The notes: generated by a model from the letters alone, not told the origin. A stretch of DNA of 64,000 bases from Drosophila persimilis (GCF_003286085.1 NW_020825522.1:1-64000), one strand, 5' to 3'; counted from the stretch's first letter, positions 1-10,752 are shown. A program made the numbers and translations.

Positions 1-377
1 GACACGACCCCCAAAACATCATAAAAGCTTAGACCAAGAGCCGCATAATTGAAACCGCAATGAGAGAATTTATGGAGACTACGATATATTTGCATTAACA
101 TAAGGCGATAACTTTACATATCGATAGCCATAAAATGTGAAATATTATTTTGATCAAAACATTATAAATTAAACTTTAAATAATTATTTAAAAATTAAGT
201 AGAAATATAAATAATTATAATTCATAATATCTTATTATTATTCCATTTTACTATAAATAAATCTACAAAATATGTACATATAATAAGATAATTTTGATCA
301 AAACAATTTAAATTGAACTTCATAAATATTTGCTTTCGCAATTCCCAGGTTAGACGGCCTACATAATATTGCTAAAA
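1..377. other. AT-rich flank without a gene
   Basis: No coding region is supported here. The 12-bp palindrome TTTTGATCAAAA occurs at 148-159 and 292-303, each followed by similar AT-rich sequence, so there is a short diverged direct repeat of about 35 bp. The stretch was contiguous with the sequence after 3336 before the BEL element at 383-3331 inserted. Confidence 0.6.
339..363 (+). repeat. Short relic of the tandem LTR family's terminus
   Basis: These 25 bases are the reverse complement of the first bases of the LTRs at 11124, 13298 and 15472 (which start TGTAGGCCGTCTAACC), with one difference. In coding orientation this is the 3' tip of that LTR. Nothing recognisable of the rest of the LTR lies upstream, so it is a tiny remnant. 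Confidence 0.6.
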
Positions 378-382
378 ATGTG
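378..382. repeat. Target site duplication ATGTG (left), BEL element 1
   Basis: ATGTG lies directly before TGTTCGG at 383 and again at 3332-3336 directly after the LTR end CCACA. Five-base duplications are usual for BEL/Pao integration. This fixes the outer ends of the element even though its inside is rearranged. Confidence 0.85.
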
Positions 383-751
383 TGTTCGGAGCAGAACCCA
401 GCCGATTAGCTGCTTGCCAAACAGCACCTAATTCTTGGCCCTCAGCCGCTTATTTGTTTGTTACTTATGTCTATGTCATTCATTGTTTGTTAAAGCTTTG
501 CGCGTGCTTGCCCTGCTAAACGCTCTATGCCAGCTCACTCTTCGCTATCTCCACTTTGCGTCTGCCTACCGACGTCGGCCGAGCGAATCTGCGCTTAGCG
601 ATCGGAGCGGCAATGTAAAGGGCAGGCAAGCCACACCTGCAATTTGGATGTCACGCATTAAAGAACATATCGTAATTTTATTTCTGCGCCGACTTTATTT
701 AATTCGAAATAATTAGTCGGCCGATTGGGAATAAAAAACATTATCTCCACA
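383..751 (+). repeat. 5' LTR of BEL element 1
   Basis: Starts TGTTCGG after the target duplication and ends CTCCACA. Bases from about 439 on match the 3' LTR at 3016-3331 with scattered substitutions, so the insertion is not recent. The first ~56 bases have no partner because the 3' LTR has lost them. Confidence 0.8.
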
Positions 752-758
752 TAAAATT

Positions 759-776
759 TGGTGACCCCGACGTGAT
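759..776 (+). promoter_or_regulatory. Primer binding site, tRNA-Trp type
   Basis: TGGTGACCCCGACGTGAT lies 7 bases after the 5' LTR and matches the complement of a metazoan tRNA-Trp 3' end including CCA, as I recall that tRNA. A near copy with two extra C follows the LTR of BEL element 2 at 17003. Confidence 0.75.
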
Positions 777-1129
777 CTCTGAGTTGCAGTGTAAATTAAT
801 AATCGTTCGTGATCGACATTCGTTAGCCTTAGCAAATTTTCGGCGTTTAAGCACAATTCGGTGCTAAAACATACTTATGTACATACACCTACATACACGC
901 ATTGCTGGCTATTAATTTCTCTGTCGCAACAATTTGGTCAGTGCAGTGCGGTAGGCAGTGCAGCGAACTCACTAATACACACAAGCGGAGTACAAAGCGG
1001 AATCGGACAGCTCGCACAGCCGCACAGCTAAAGCCATTAGCTGTAATCCCTTTGTTTCCGGTTCCCACGTTTATACATATACAGGGTGTCTTTTTCGGTC
1101 GTGTTGAGTGACTCTTTTAAAACCTCAAC

Positions 1130-1700
1130 ATGGCAGCACCTGAGCCTACCAATGTCGCGAACGCAGCAATGCCGAGTGATGTAGCGCGCCAACTAAAGGC
1201 CATGGATCGCTTTCTCACCAAGGAAGAGCTTGCCGATTTAGATGAGGCAGAACTTCAAGCTCGCTTAGAGCAAATCGAGCGAATGAATGCCGATTTTCAA
1301 TGCCGCTCAAACGAGCCTTGAAAGGCTGGATTTCCTGGATTTCGACGGCTCGGCATATTCTCGAGGGGAATTCGTCGTTGTTCGCCTATAATAGTGTAGG
1401 CCGTTCTCGAATGCCCGAGTTGCAGCTTCCGCGATTCGGTGGGAACTACATGGATTGGCTAGAATTCCACTCGATGTTCTCGACAATTGTGCACAAAGAC
1501 CATCATACCAATCATCGAAAAATTCCAATATCTTCGTGGATGTCTAGATGGTGCTGCGCTGGATACGATTCGTTCCTTGGAGGAACGCACTTGCGTGCAC
1601 TTCAGACCTTGGCGACCCCGCGGGAGATTTCCGATGGGTTGCTGATCGTCATCATAGGCACGAAATTGGACCACAAGACCAAGGAGAAATGGGAATAGAA
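1130..1700 (+). pseudogene. gag relic of BEL element 1
   Basis: The reading frame opens with ATG at 1130 and runs about 60 codons of gag-type N-terminal helix before a frameshift near 1300. The next frame carries the BEL/Pao gag signature: MPELQLPRFGG followed by W-E-F-H-S-M-F near 1410-1485, and the LRALQTL segment near 1590-1610. Further frame changes and stops follow. The zinc-knuckle region is not recognisable. In the family Gag forms the particle; this copy cannot encode it. Confidence 0.7.
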
Positions 1701-2092
1701 CTTGCCGACGTCAGGATTGCCTCGGTGGTCAAGCATGGCCTCATTCTTGGAAGCAAGATGTCGGATGCTGGAAAATTTTGGGATCGGCTATGGTAACAAT
1801 TCCTAGCCAGCAGGTGGGAGAAAGTAAACCTGTCACCCTTATCACCTCCAGTAACAACCATCCTAACCCCACATGTAACCATTGCAATTCCTCCTAGCAT
1901 TACATATCTAGATGTCAGGCATTCCTGAATCTCTCTGCGTTTGAACGATGCAAAGAAGCAAAGAAGAGCCGCTTGTGTTTGAACGGCCTCAACAAAGGCC
2001 ATGAATTGCAGAGGTGCAGGTCAGGACTTTGAAGGCATTGCCAGGCCAAACAACACACACTGCTCCACATACAGTCGGGCGCTGGCTCTGAG

Positions 2093-2800
2093 TTGCCGTC
2101 GCCGAGCACGGAATCGACCCAGCATGATGCTGCGAGTGCCCTAGTAGTAAGCAAATATACTAGCCCTCCCCCCTCGAGTCAGAAATCTCAGCCTAGCCAG
2201 AACGTGTTGCTACCTTCTGCCCCCGTCCATGTAACAGATCGTTATGGAGCACTTATCCCATGTCGTGCCATTTTTGATTCTGCATCACAGGCAAACTTTG
2301 TAACATCTAGACTTGCTAGTCAGTTGCAGTTGGATCACCGCTCGTCTTATGTTAACATCTCCGGTATCGGAGATTCCATTCTACCTTCGAGCAAGTCTGT
2401 ACATATAGTTGTACAATCCCAGGACGCAAGCTATCGAGCTTCCTTCGCTGCAATTGTCACCAACTCAATTACGGAAATGCAGCCTAACTTCGGGCTAGAC
2501 GCAAAGGATTGGCCCACGCCGAATAATCTAAAACTAGCTGATCCTAATTTTTCCAGGCCCCAACGTATCGATCTGTTGATAGGTGGTGGTCTGTTCTTCG
2601 ATTTAATGTGCGTCGGACAGATTCGACTATCAGACCAATTGCCAACATTGCAGGAGACAAAACTTGGTTGGATAGTGTCAGGAAACATTGATAGCTCGGA
2701 GAAAAAGCGTGCAGTTTTAGCCGCTTTTGAAAATTCCTCTTGCATCTCTAATGGCGATTTTCGGCCCACAACGCTGGAGTACCAAAACTTAGAGCAGCAA
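2093..2800 (+). pseudogene. BEL/Pao protease domain (A16/DUF1758-like) relic
   Basis: Open for about 240 codons. It contains the BEL/Pao protease core: V-P-C-R-A-I-F-D-S-A-S-Q, where families usually have L-D-S-G-S-Q, then VTSRLASQL, and the downstream DLLIGGGLFFDL and LGWIVSG motifs typical of the domain C-terminal part. The alanine in the DSG position would probably abolish catalysis. Homology ends near 2800, where unrelated sequence begins, so no polymerase follows. Confidence 0.75.
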
Positions 2801-2810
2801 TGCAGGAAGC

Positions 2811-3015
2811 AGCCAGGTGCAAGTGGAAAAACTGCAATCGGAGAATCAGGAAATGCAGCGCGAACTTTTCGATATATTAAAAACCTACATATCCACGCTA
2901 AATGAATTTCAACTTTCAACAATTTCTACATTGCCAAATTTCCTGCCATTCTATGCAATTACAGAGGTTCCCGATGATCAAGATGTAATCACGACAAGGC
3001 GCCTTCGTAAAGAAG
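2811..3015 (+). other. Foreign filler between protease relic and 3' LTR
   Basis: About 200 bp that joins the protease relic to a truncated 3' LTR. The + strand stays open from 2817 and reads as a plausible protein segment: a charged helical stretch (KLQSENQEMQREL) then a mixed segment containing EVPDDQDV. I do not recognise it. It may be captured sequence or part of another element used to repair a break. Confidence 0.45.
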
Positions 3016-3331
3016 CCCTCAGCCGCTTATTTTGTTTGTTACTTATGTCTATGTCACTCATTTGTTTGTTAAAGCTTTGCGCGTGCTTGCCCTGCTAAAC
3101 GCTCTCTGCCAGCTCGCTCTTCGCTATCTCCGCTTTGCGTCTGCCTACCGACGTCGGCCGAGCGTAGCTGCGCTTAGCGATCGGAGCGGCAATGTAAAGG
3201 GCAGGCAAGCCACTTTTGCAATTTGGATGTCACGCATTAAAGAACATATCGTAATTTTATTTCTGCGCCGAGTTTTATTTAATTCGAAATAATTAGTCGT
3301 CCGATTGGGGATAAAAAACATTATCCCCACA
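3016..3331 (+). repeat. 3' LTR of BEL element 1, 5'-truncated
   Basis: Matches about 439-751 from GCCCTCAGCCGC to CCACA and is followed by the right target duplication at 3332-3336. The missing first ~56 bp show that the internal deletion reaches into the LTR. Confidence 0.8.
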
Positions 3332-3495
3332 ATGTGAATTAATTTGATGTATCGAGCCAAAACGATCTGAATTATGATCACTAGATTTAAGAGATATACG
3401 AAATAAAACGAATGAGCTAGGAACTACATCGAGCGGATTAAGGAAGGTCTTAATTGGGTAGACGGATTCCACTGGAAAACTGTTGAAGGGACTTA

Positions 3496-4105
3496 GCTCG
3501 TACAAGTTTTATAAAAAATTTCTAAGATGAGCTCTCTTACCATATTTAAATTACCTGAGGGACTGCAAACGCAGGTTTCCATCCATGTACCATGGACAGA
3601 GGGCGGTACATGTCGCAGCGCATCGTTGGCTTGCGATCTCCCCAGGCCACAGAGCTCGGTACCGTGGGTTGAGTTCTTTACGCATTTAAATCCACTAATG
3701 AGTGCATCAGTTCTCTTTTGCTCTCTACAGCCTGACTATCGACCTGCAATCTCCATAGGACTCATTAAGCAAGGCAACAGCAGCAGCTTGCTCTGCACTG
3801 AACGGGATGCCATAACCGGCCAACAGCTCCTGCAATAGTGTCGACTGATTCCTCCCTGGACGAGGAGGAATGTTTCAGGAGCCACCCTGTGCTAAGAGTA
3901 AGCCCAAGAAGGCGAGTTGTGGAATGCGCTAAAGCAGGAGGTCCAAGAAAAGATGCTCAAACTACCCTGCAAGTCTCGCAAATCCCGCAAATCCAACAAG
4001 TCAAAGTCCAAGATGATGATCCTCACGAAATTTGGCTAAAAAGAACCAAAGAAAATTACTGTAAATTCACACGTGTTGGTCCTGGAAGTCGAGTTTTATA
4101 GACTG
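3496..4105 (+). pseudogene. Protamine-like MST-HMG gene, copy 1 (decayed)
   Basis: The family encodes sperm nuclear basic proteins that package DNA in spermatids. Here a frame from about 3548 reads Y-L-N-Y-L-R-D-C-K-R-R-F, then A-V-H-V-A-A-H-R-W and H-R-A-R-Y-R, the spacing of the Drosophila MST-HMG box. A two-base loss after the ATG at 3527 shifts the frame. A short intron-like segment ending CTCTACAG at about 3729 follows. A second part from about 3840 encodes SSLDEEECF and then, after a deletion, K/R/C-rich sequence in mixed frames. The 3' end converges on gene Q. Family assignment is by pattern, not by search. Confidence 0.55.
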
Positions 4106-4770
4106 GAATATCCGTATTTCCAAGTTTTTTTCTGAAAACAAAATAATTTTATTTTTAGGCAGTAGAGAATCCGCTCCTGGGGCATTTCGAAGTGGCCCAA
4201 AAGCCGCTTCAGGTGCCCATTCGGCCAAAGCCCAATCCCAGCTTTGTACGTTGAATTTCTTGAAGGTGCTCCTGAACATGCAGAACTTTACTTTATCCGC
4301 ACCAGATAGCAGTTCCAGGGCCCTTTGTGGTACGTCCAGTGGCTTGCGGATCAGCATGAGCTTTTCGATGCGCCTCTTGTACGAGTCATACAGCTCCTGT
4401 TTGTTCCTACCTACGAAGTATATATCCCTCTGCAACTTTCCGCTCCACACCATTTGCAGGTAAGCAATGGCCAGAGTGGGATACAGCATCACGTATACTT
4501 CATACTTACGAAAGTCAACCATTTCCTTGGTGACCTTCCCGATCGTCTCGAACATCTGCTCATAGTCTTCGGGCACCTTATCTGGTACGGTACTACAGAA
4601 CCTTTGCTGGATCGGTCCGAGTCCAGCGCACTCATAAAAATCGACGAAATCTTCGTCGAATTTACTCTTACCCAGGCCGTCATCTTTCTGCACCTCCGAT
4701 ATCCCAGAGTCTAAAACTGTGTCAGCAACTGCGTGGTTATTTATAAGCAGCGAGACATTTATTGCATGTC
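4067..4770 (-). pseudogene. Unrecognised host-like gene Q, copy 1 (longest copy)
   Basis: An open frame of 208 codons (4693 to 4067) with mixed, non-repetitive composition: FDEDFVDFYECAGLG near the start, then a helical segment, ...LQMVWSGKLQRDIYF..., and ...DVPQRALELLSGADKVKF.... No domain is recognised. Its 5' part extends to about 4770, where copies at 10540-10640 and 29660-29750 match. Copies 2 and 3 lack segments that all begin right after codons for AGLG or AGFG, possibly an exon boundary. It converges tail to tail with the protamine-like gene in every copy, so the two were amplified as a unit. Confidence 0.5.
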
Positions 4771-4797
4771 CTCATCTGTCTTTTGCCAGGGTTCGTT

Positions 4798-5279
4798 GAA
4801 TTTTTTTTTTTTTTTTATTAGATTTCTTCATATTGTGGCGATTACCAATTCTGATATAGGAATTTATAGGGCGATTTCAATATAACGTGACAACTGTAAG
4901 TATACGCCAGGTGTCCGTCCACACAGCACACGAGTCGTTCTTGAAAAGAGGAAACAGGGTTTCAATAGTTTCCACAGTTGCAATCGACTTCGATATACGC
5001 ATAAGCAGCTGAGTGGCCTGCTTACATAACGAGTGAGCGATGAGATTACCAAAAGGATTGCGCAGACGCAACCGTGTCCAATGCAGCGTGCCCAGTAGGA
5101 TTTCAATGTTGTTCTGGATATAGCACAGCAATTGATGATAGGTATCGGATACGGTATGAAACACTGTCGAATAAGTTGAATAAAATATGTCGGATCGAAA
5201 GCAAAGCCACGACCAGGACTCAGTTTAGTTGAAGGTTGTTCTCCGTAGGAGCAACATCTGTAGCTACAAATTTCCTTTT
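4798..5279 (-). pseudogene. Retrocopy-like fragment with poly(A) tract, host gene unknown
   Basis: On the minus strand the sequence runs from 5279 to a run of about 17 A at 4800-4817, preceded by TCTAATAAA. This looks like the 3' end of a reverse-transcribed mRNA. A frame from 5164 to 4877 is open for 95 codons (MFHTVSDTYHQLL..., leucine-rich, no repeats), and an adjoining frame supplies the segment upstream, so at least one frameshift is present. The 5' side is cut by the Helentron at 5280. I do not recognise the parent gene. An LTR or LINE tail is an alternative. Confidence 0.4.
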
Positions 5280-6404
5280 TATACCCGATACTCAAAATGA
5301 GTATTGGGGTATATTAGATTTGTGGTGAAAGTGGATGTGTGTAACGTCCAGAAGGAATCGTTTCCGACCCCATAAAGTATATATATTCTTGATCAGCATC
5401 AATAGCCGAGTCGATTGAGCCATGTCTGTCTGTCCGTCCGTCCGTCTGTCCGTCTGTCCGTCTGTCCGTCTGTCCGTCCCCTTCAGCGCCTAATGCTCAA
5501 AGACTATAAGAGCTAGAGCAACGATGTTTTGGATCCAGACTTCTGTGATATGTCACTGCTCCAAAAATATTTCAAAACTTTGCCCCGCCCACTTCCGCCC
5601 CCACAAAGGGCGAAAATCTGTGGCATCCACAATTTCGACGATACGAGAAAACTAAAAACGCAGAATCGTAGAAGATGACTATATCTTCTAGAGTGCAAAA
5701 TCTGAACCAGATCGTATAATTATTACAGCCAGAATCACGAAAACAATTTCACTCTTTCTCGCTCTGTCTCACTCTAACACACAGGTTTCATGGTCGGTTT
5801 TGCCAATTGCAAAATATGAGTTCAAGGATCTCAGAACCTATAAGAGCCAGAGCAACCAAATTTGGTATCCATACTCCTGTGATATCGGACCTTGACCGTT
5901 TCGTGTCCAAATTTCGCCACACCCCCTTCCGCCCCCGCAAAGGACGAAAATCTGAGGCAACCACAAATCTCAGAGACTATTAAGGCTAGAGTAACCAAAT
6001 TTGGTGCACACACTCCTTTAAGATGTCACTATAAAACGTATATCTCAGAATTTCGCCCCACCCCCATCCGCCCCCACAAAGGACGAAAATCTGTTGCATC
6101 CACAATATTGCAGATTTGAGAAAACTAAAAACGCAGAATCATAGATAATGACCATATCTATTAGATTGCTGAATCTGGATCAGATCAGATCATTTTTATA
6201 GCCAAAAGGAACAAATCAATTTGCAGTGGCTACGCAGCGCCCGACGTCACGCTCAGACTGATTTTCTGTCTCTCTCGCACGCACTCTTTATCGTGTCGTT
6301 AAATATTAGCGGCGTCTGCCGGAGGAGAGCCATACTGACTTAGTATCGGGTATAACTCTAGAGTTGCGGTGTCCGCAGCAACTCACAACGTTCCCCCTCG
6401 TTTT
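5280..6404 (+). mobile_element. Non-autonomous Helentron (DINE-1/SGM type)
   Basis: Starts TATACCCGATACTC and ends with TTAGTATCGGGTATAA, a hairpin GAGTTGC/GCAACTC at 6361-6383, and CGTTCCCCCTCGTTTT. It includes a TGTCCGTC microsatellite at about 5425-5480 and internal segments repeated within the element (5580-5650, 5920-5960, 6050-6120). No protein is encoded. It is longer than the 39282-39765 copy because it holds two internal blocks. The obscura-group attribution is from recalled similarity. Confidence 0.75.
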
Positions 6405-6412
6405 AATTTCAA

Positions 6413-6466
6413 ATAATTAGTTCTAGTATTTTTATTGAATTTTTGTTCTTTATTCTTTGGTTTTAT
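6413..6466 (+). repeat. Upstream flank of the protamine-like module, copy 2
   Basis: TAATTAGT.CTAGTATTTTTATTG and the following T-rich bases match 22446-22500, immediately upstream of the protamine-like copy 3. The rest of copy 2 resumes at 9926, so the Pao relic between them interrupts or replaces exon 1. Confidence 0.5.
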
Positions 6467-7224
6467 TAAAATAACGCCAACGCCGACGAACCCATGGAAA
6501 TTGACGACTACGCGGAGACGTCAACACAACGCACCCCGACGCCTGAGGTGTAAGAGCTATGTGCTGCCGAGTACGCCGCCCGTAGGACGGTGGCTCCGCC
6601 AGAGTGGACAACGAACACCGCCAACCGAATCCTGCCGAATCCAGGAAGTACGGTGGCGACTAGAGCCGCAGGGTCGGACCCTATTCGACAGTTGGTGTTT
6701 CGAGCAAACGTACCGGATCCACCGCCGCACACCCGACGCTCGAGTCTTCGTAACTCTCGTCGGGGAAGGAAGGGGAGGGTGTAACGAACCTAAAAGGTTT
6801 CGATACAATCCGTCCCCCGACTTATAATGAGCGCATCACACCACACCCCGCAACCAACGCCCCCATGACAGTGGGACCAATGTGCTGCTCTAATTGCTCC
6901 ACGGAGTTGAATTGTCCATCACCACCTCCATCGTTACGAGCACGACGTTGCTTGTGGCCGGGCTCACGCACCACATGCCTTCGAGGCCTTGTTAATCCCC
7001 TCGGGAGTCCCTCGCACGGCTCTTAGCACTATGGCCGCCAGTTCCGCACAGTCTAAGTTTGCCTTGGCTGCAAGCTGACTGACCCGCTTCGACCAGTAGC
7101 TCAGCGCTCCAGATGCTAGCACACCAATCCGCTCGCTCTCCCAAGTCCATCGAGAACAACTCCGAAGCCTGTGGGCAAATGTGGACGCGGAGTTTGAGGC
7201 GTGTTCGGTGACGATGGCGGAAGA

Positions 7225-7960
7225 GGATCCAGAGGGTGTAGCGGATGTCCAAGAGATGTACTATGACTGCTACGCGGTCTACGCGTAATGCCTGGCCGAA
7301 CTGAACGATCAGCTCGAGCTGAGCGTGTCCCTCACACGCCGCAACTGGCCGTTCAAGTGCCGACTTCCGGCGCTTGCCGCCTCCCTCCATGTGCCACTGA
7401 AGTTTTCAGTGGGGACTACCAGCAGTGGCCCACGTTCCGAGACCTGTTCACCGCCATCTACATAGAAAAACCAAGGTTGGATGCAGTGGAAAAACTGTTC
7501 TACCTCAACAAAAAGACCAGCGGTGAAGCCCACGACCTAGTGGCACAGGCTCCACTTACGAACGAGGGTTTCGCGTCCGCATGGAACGCCCTCCGTGAGC
7601 GTTTCCAAAACAAGCGGCTGATACTCAAGGCCCAGCTGAAGATCCTTTTCAGTCTGTCCAAAATCCGTACCTAGTCAGCAGCAGCGCTAAAAGAGCTCCA
7701 GAGGGCCGTCCACAAGTGCCTCACGACACTCACCCATTCCGAGGTTTCCACAGACAGCGTTTTCGCTGACGGAGTTTTAGTGTACCTCATTTCCGCTAAG
7801 CTGCCAAAGACGACCCTATAGCTTTGGGAGCAATCCGTGACGCACAAGTGCGAAATTCCCACCTGGCACGCCATGGACAAGTTCCTGGCGGAGCGGTACC
7901 TGTCTCTCGAAGTGACCGAGGACGGCCATCCAGGCATGGAGACTCAGGTCTACTCCAGTG
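7225..7960 (+). pseudogene. gag relic of BEL/Pao relic 2
   Basis: The frame YYDCYAVYA, a stop, then LAELNDQLELS is the Pao gag N-terminal region. The frame from 7288 then reads FSGDYQQWPTFRDLF and VEKLFYLN, the DUF1759-like gag core, and ends ...QLKILFSLSKIRT at a stop at 7672. Sequence to about 7960 continues it (ELQRAVHKCLTTLTHSE, then KFLAERYLSLE) across stops at 7672 and 7818. At least three lesions make it non-coding. Confidence 0.7.
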
Positions 7961-8129
7961 CGAGCATATGCACTTCAGATAATTCGAGAAGCAATCCGTT
8001 TCGGTCTCAAGGAAGTCCTTATCCTAGGAGTGCCCACTCGTTCGAGACCACAGGGAATCAAACGAGGAGCACGTGTGATCTCTGCTCCAAAGAGTATCAT
8101 CCAATCTGTTTATGCCCTTACATCCTTCA

Positions 8130-8960
8130 AATGGCCGCTGACGCTCGCTCCGACTACATTAAGCAAAAGCAGCATTATTTGCTTTGCAAGGGGCCACAAG
8201 ATACGAGCATGCCAGAGCGCCTACAATTGCATAACTTGTGGAGACCGGCACCATACGCATCTACACCGTAGCAATCCAGCAAACTCCAGCGAGGCTATTT
8301 CCACAACGGCACAAAATTCCTCAGCGTGGCCCGAACTACATCTACGAGTACCAAGCGTACAAAATCCAAGTTCGTCCGAAGCCCAGCCAAACGTTCAGTC
8401 GTATATCGCCTCCGGCACGAGTGCTGTCCTAGTCACGACCATCGTTAATATTTGCCACCTGGGAAAAACTTTCCACGCCCGCGCTCTGATCGACTCTGGC
8501 TAAGAGGCGACGTTCATTACAGCACGTCTTGTGGACATGATCAAATTGTCCTTCCAACGTATCCCGGCACAGGTCTCCGGCCTAAATATTGCCGTATCCG
8601 CTCAGTCAAAGAAGCTCTGCAATTTTTCCATCCGTTCTCCGACTAAGCCGGGCTTACAACTAAATCCACAGCCTACGTTATTCCGGAATTGGCCGCGAAT
8701 ATTCCATCGCATCCGATCTCGCAAGGTTTCTTGAGAGACCTGCCGACCTTCTATGAGAGTTCACAAATAGATGTCCTGATTGGAGCGGATATCATTCCGT
8801 CCATTCAGTTAAGTGGCTCACTGACCAACATCTGTGGCTCTCTCCTCGAGCAGGAGACCATTTTTGGCTGGGTACTCACAGGTCCAGTGCCTCAGGTGAT
8901 GAATCAAATCTCATCGTTCTCGAGTCAAATTTCCAGACGACCTATCAAACTGGTAGAAGA
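8130..8960 (+). pseudogene. Zinc knuckle and protease relic of BEL/Pao relic 2
   Basis: A CCHC-like segment reading GHKIRACQSAYNCITCG and HHTHLHR occurs at 8190-8270. It is followed by the protease start RALIDSG, with a stop directly after it, then FITARLVDMIKLSF. In the next frame DVLIGADIIPSI and EQETIFGWVLTGPV near 8770-8890 are the C-terminal protease motifs of BEL/Pao. Frame changes occur near 8505 and 8690. Confidence 0.7.
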
Positions 8961-9925
8961 CTCGGGGTCTTTTTACGACAGCAATTTCCTTCCAGCTCCC
9001 TCAGCAGAAGTTTTCGAACGGTCTCCTGACCGACGGAAATATTTCCAAAATATGTACTGTATGAAAGCTCAATGCCCCGGTCCGAATTCAAGCCTGATCT
9101 CGAAGGTGAATCCGTCCTTAGATCAACATAGCCTCACCAGACTATGTAACCGGGCGGCTATTTCCAATGTCTTAAATGTGCCACTCACCCGTTCCAAGAT
9201 CGCCCCGTCGTAGGACCCACGGCACTATCCATAGATTCCTCAAGATCAAGCCCTGTTTTGCGCATGTGGAGCGACACTGAGTCGACGTCCTTGTCAAGTC
9301 CAGAGCGTTGTTTTTGGATGAATCGGGTCCGGGGGCGTGCACCCAGCCATACTTTGCAATCCTGCAAGGTGTGGGAGGATGTTCAGGCCAGCAGGAGACG
9401 ATTGCCGCGCTCTGTGCCAACGCCGGGCGCTCCGGTCCCAACATGCGCTCGCGCGCTCGTAGGGGCGCTCGAGAGGTCTACGATCCACAGGTCACGTTCC
9501 ACACGGCGCTCAAGCCAGCATAGAGAAAAAGCATCATAAGGCATAGAGTTAGTTAGTTACGTTTCCACCACCGATTCAAACGGTCGAACAACCGCGCCCC
9601 AGAACCAATAAACCCCCACTTATCACGAAACACAGCTTTTTATTTCTCGCGACGGCTTCTAAGAGGTTAACTGGATCAACGATTTTGACGTTTGGAGAAT
9701 TGAGCTTCGATCCGCCCCACTACAAACAATATCTTTTACATCCTTATATCGTAGCGTTGACGACGTGACATTGTTAGTCCTTGAGAGTTGACTACGCTAG
9801 ATGTTTGATCACAGAGCACCGACTGCAATTCCATCTCTTCATAGATCATGGCACGCAGCTCGTCACAGCTCTTAGCACTGATCGAAGTCGCTACGGACTT
9901 GCTACTAGCCATGGAAAAAACCTCA

Positions 9926-10170
9926 TGATTTCTCCCTGGAGGAGGGGGAATGTTTCTGGACGCGTAAAAGAGAGCCCACCTGTGCTAAGAGTAAGCCCAA
10001 GAAGGCGAGTTGTGGAAAGCTCAGACACTAGAAGTCGGCTTGCAAAAAGCGCAAAAGCAGGAGGTCCAAGAAAAGCTGCTCAAAGCCACTCCGCAAGTCT
10101 CGTAAATCTCGCAAATCCAACAAGCCAATGTGCAAGAAGACTAATGATGATCCTCACGCAATTTGACTAA
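9926..10170 (+). pseudogene. Protamine-like gene, copy 2, 3' exon only
   Basis: The longest uninterrupted basic tail of the three copies. From ECFWTRKREPTCAK at about 9950 one frame continues through KPKKASCGK, one internal stop near 10032, KSACKKRKSRRSKK, RKSRKSRKSNK and ends TNDDPHAI at a stop at about 10166. Lysine, arginine, serine and cysteine dominate, as expected of a protamine-like sperm protein. Exon 1 with the HMG box is missing; only upstream flank survives at 6413. Confidence 0.55.
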
Positions 10171-10239
10171 AAAGAACCAAAGAAAATTACTGTAAATTCA
10201 CACGCGTTGGTCCTCGAAGTCGAGAGTTATAGACTAGAA

Positions 10240-10640
10240 TATCCGTATTTCCTCGTTTTTTTCTATAAACAAAATAATATTATTTTTAGGCAGCACAGAA
10301 ACCGCTCCTGGGGCATCTTGTCATCAGCGTAAGTTAGGATTTCGAAGTGGATCAAAAGACGCTTTAGGTGCCCACTCAGCCAAAGTTGGGATTGGAGTAC
10401 CTTGAATTGGTCGAAGTTGCTCCTGAACATGCAGAACCCAGTCCGAGTCCAGCGCATTCATAAAAATCGACGAAATCTTCGTCGAATTTACGCTTACCCA
10501 CGCCGTCATCTTTCTGCACCTCTGATATCCCAGAGTCTAAAACACCCGACACGTGCTCTTTTTCCTGCATCCACTTCTGTGTCGGCTTCTGCGTGGTAAT
10601 TTATTGGCAGCGAGACATTTATTGCATGTCCCCATCGGTT
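10240..10640 (-). pseudogene. Gene Q, copy 2 (internally deleted)
   Basis: Minus-strand frame from about 10570 reads MQEKEHVSG...EVQKDDGVGKRKFDEDFVDFYECAGLGL, then jumps to sequence matching the copy 1 segment that begins CMFRSTFKKF. The missing part starts at the same place as in copy 3 but ends further downstream. The 5' leader (GTCTCGCTGCCAATAAATTACC) also matches 29670-29750. Confidence 0.5.
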
Positions 10641-10752
10641 TTATCTACTCCCATTTTTTTGCCCGAAATCAAAATTTATACTCGGTCGAATTATTTCGAA
10701 GTGGTAGTCCAATAATACGCCAAAGTTGAAGTATGTATGTATACTTAATATT
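10641..10752. other. Intergenic remnant
   Basis: Short non-coding sequence between gene Q copy 2 and the Helentron. I see nothing assignable. Confidence 0.4.

Larger units (their letters stand above)
383..3331 (+). mobile_element. BEL/Pao LTR retrotransposon 1, internally deleted
   Basis: A 2.95-kb element bounded by LTR-related ends and a 5-bp target duplication. Order: 5' LTR, tRNA-Trp-like primer site, decayed gag, decayed aspartic protease of the BEL/Pao type, about 200 bp of unrelated sequence, and a 3' LTR lacking its first part. Reverse transcriptase, RNase H and integrase are absent, so the copy is non-autonomous. The start TGTTCGG is shared with the 3' LTR of BEL element 2 at 22051, which suggests related families. 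Confidence 0.85.
6467..9925 (+). mobile_element. BEL/Pao relic 2, heavily decayed
   Basis: A 3.4-kb stretch recognisable only in parts. A proline-rich frame from ATG 6493 is unassigned; gag is at about 7200-7700, zinc knuckle at 8180-8270, protease at 8420-8960. 8960-9700 holds no assignable domain, and a polyadenylation-like AATAAA lies near 9606. Near 9830 a frame reads FIDHGTQLV, possibly an integrase scrap. No LTR pair could be found by eye, so the element's borders are those of the flanking module. Confidence 0.55.

Noticed and set aside
5892..6119. Short frames in Helentrons (KTYISEFRPTPIRPHKGRKS type)
   Set aside because: They recur in every Helentron copy in either orientation and follow the repeated non-coding block; the family is non-autonomous.
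6508..6808. Overlapping frames on both strands at 6435-6827
   Set aside because: No motif, and stops in each; they lie in the undefined start of the Pao relic.
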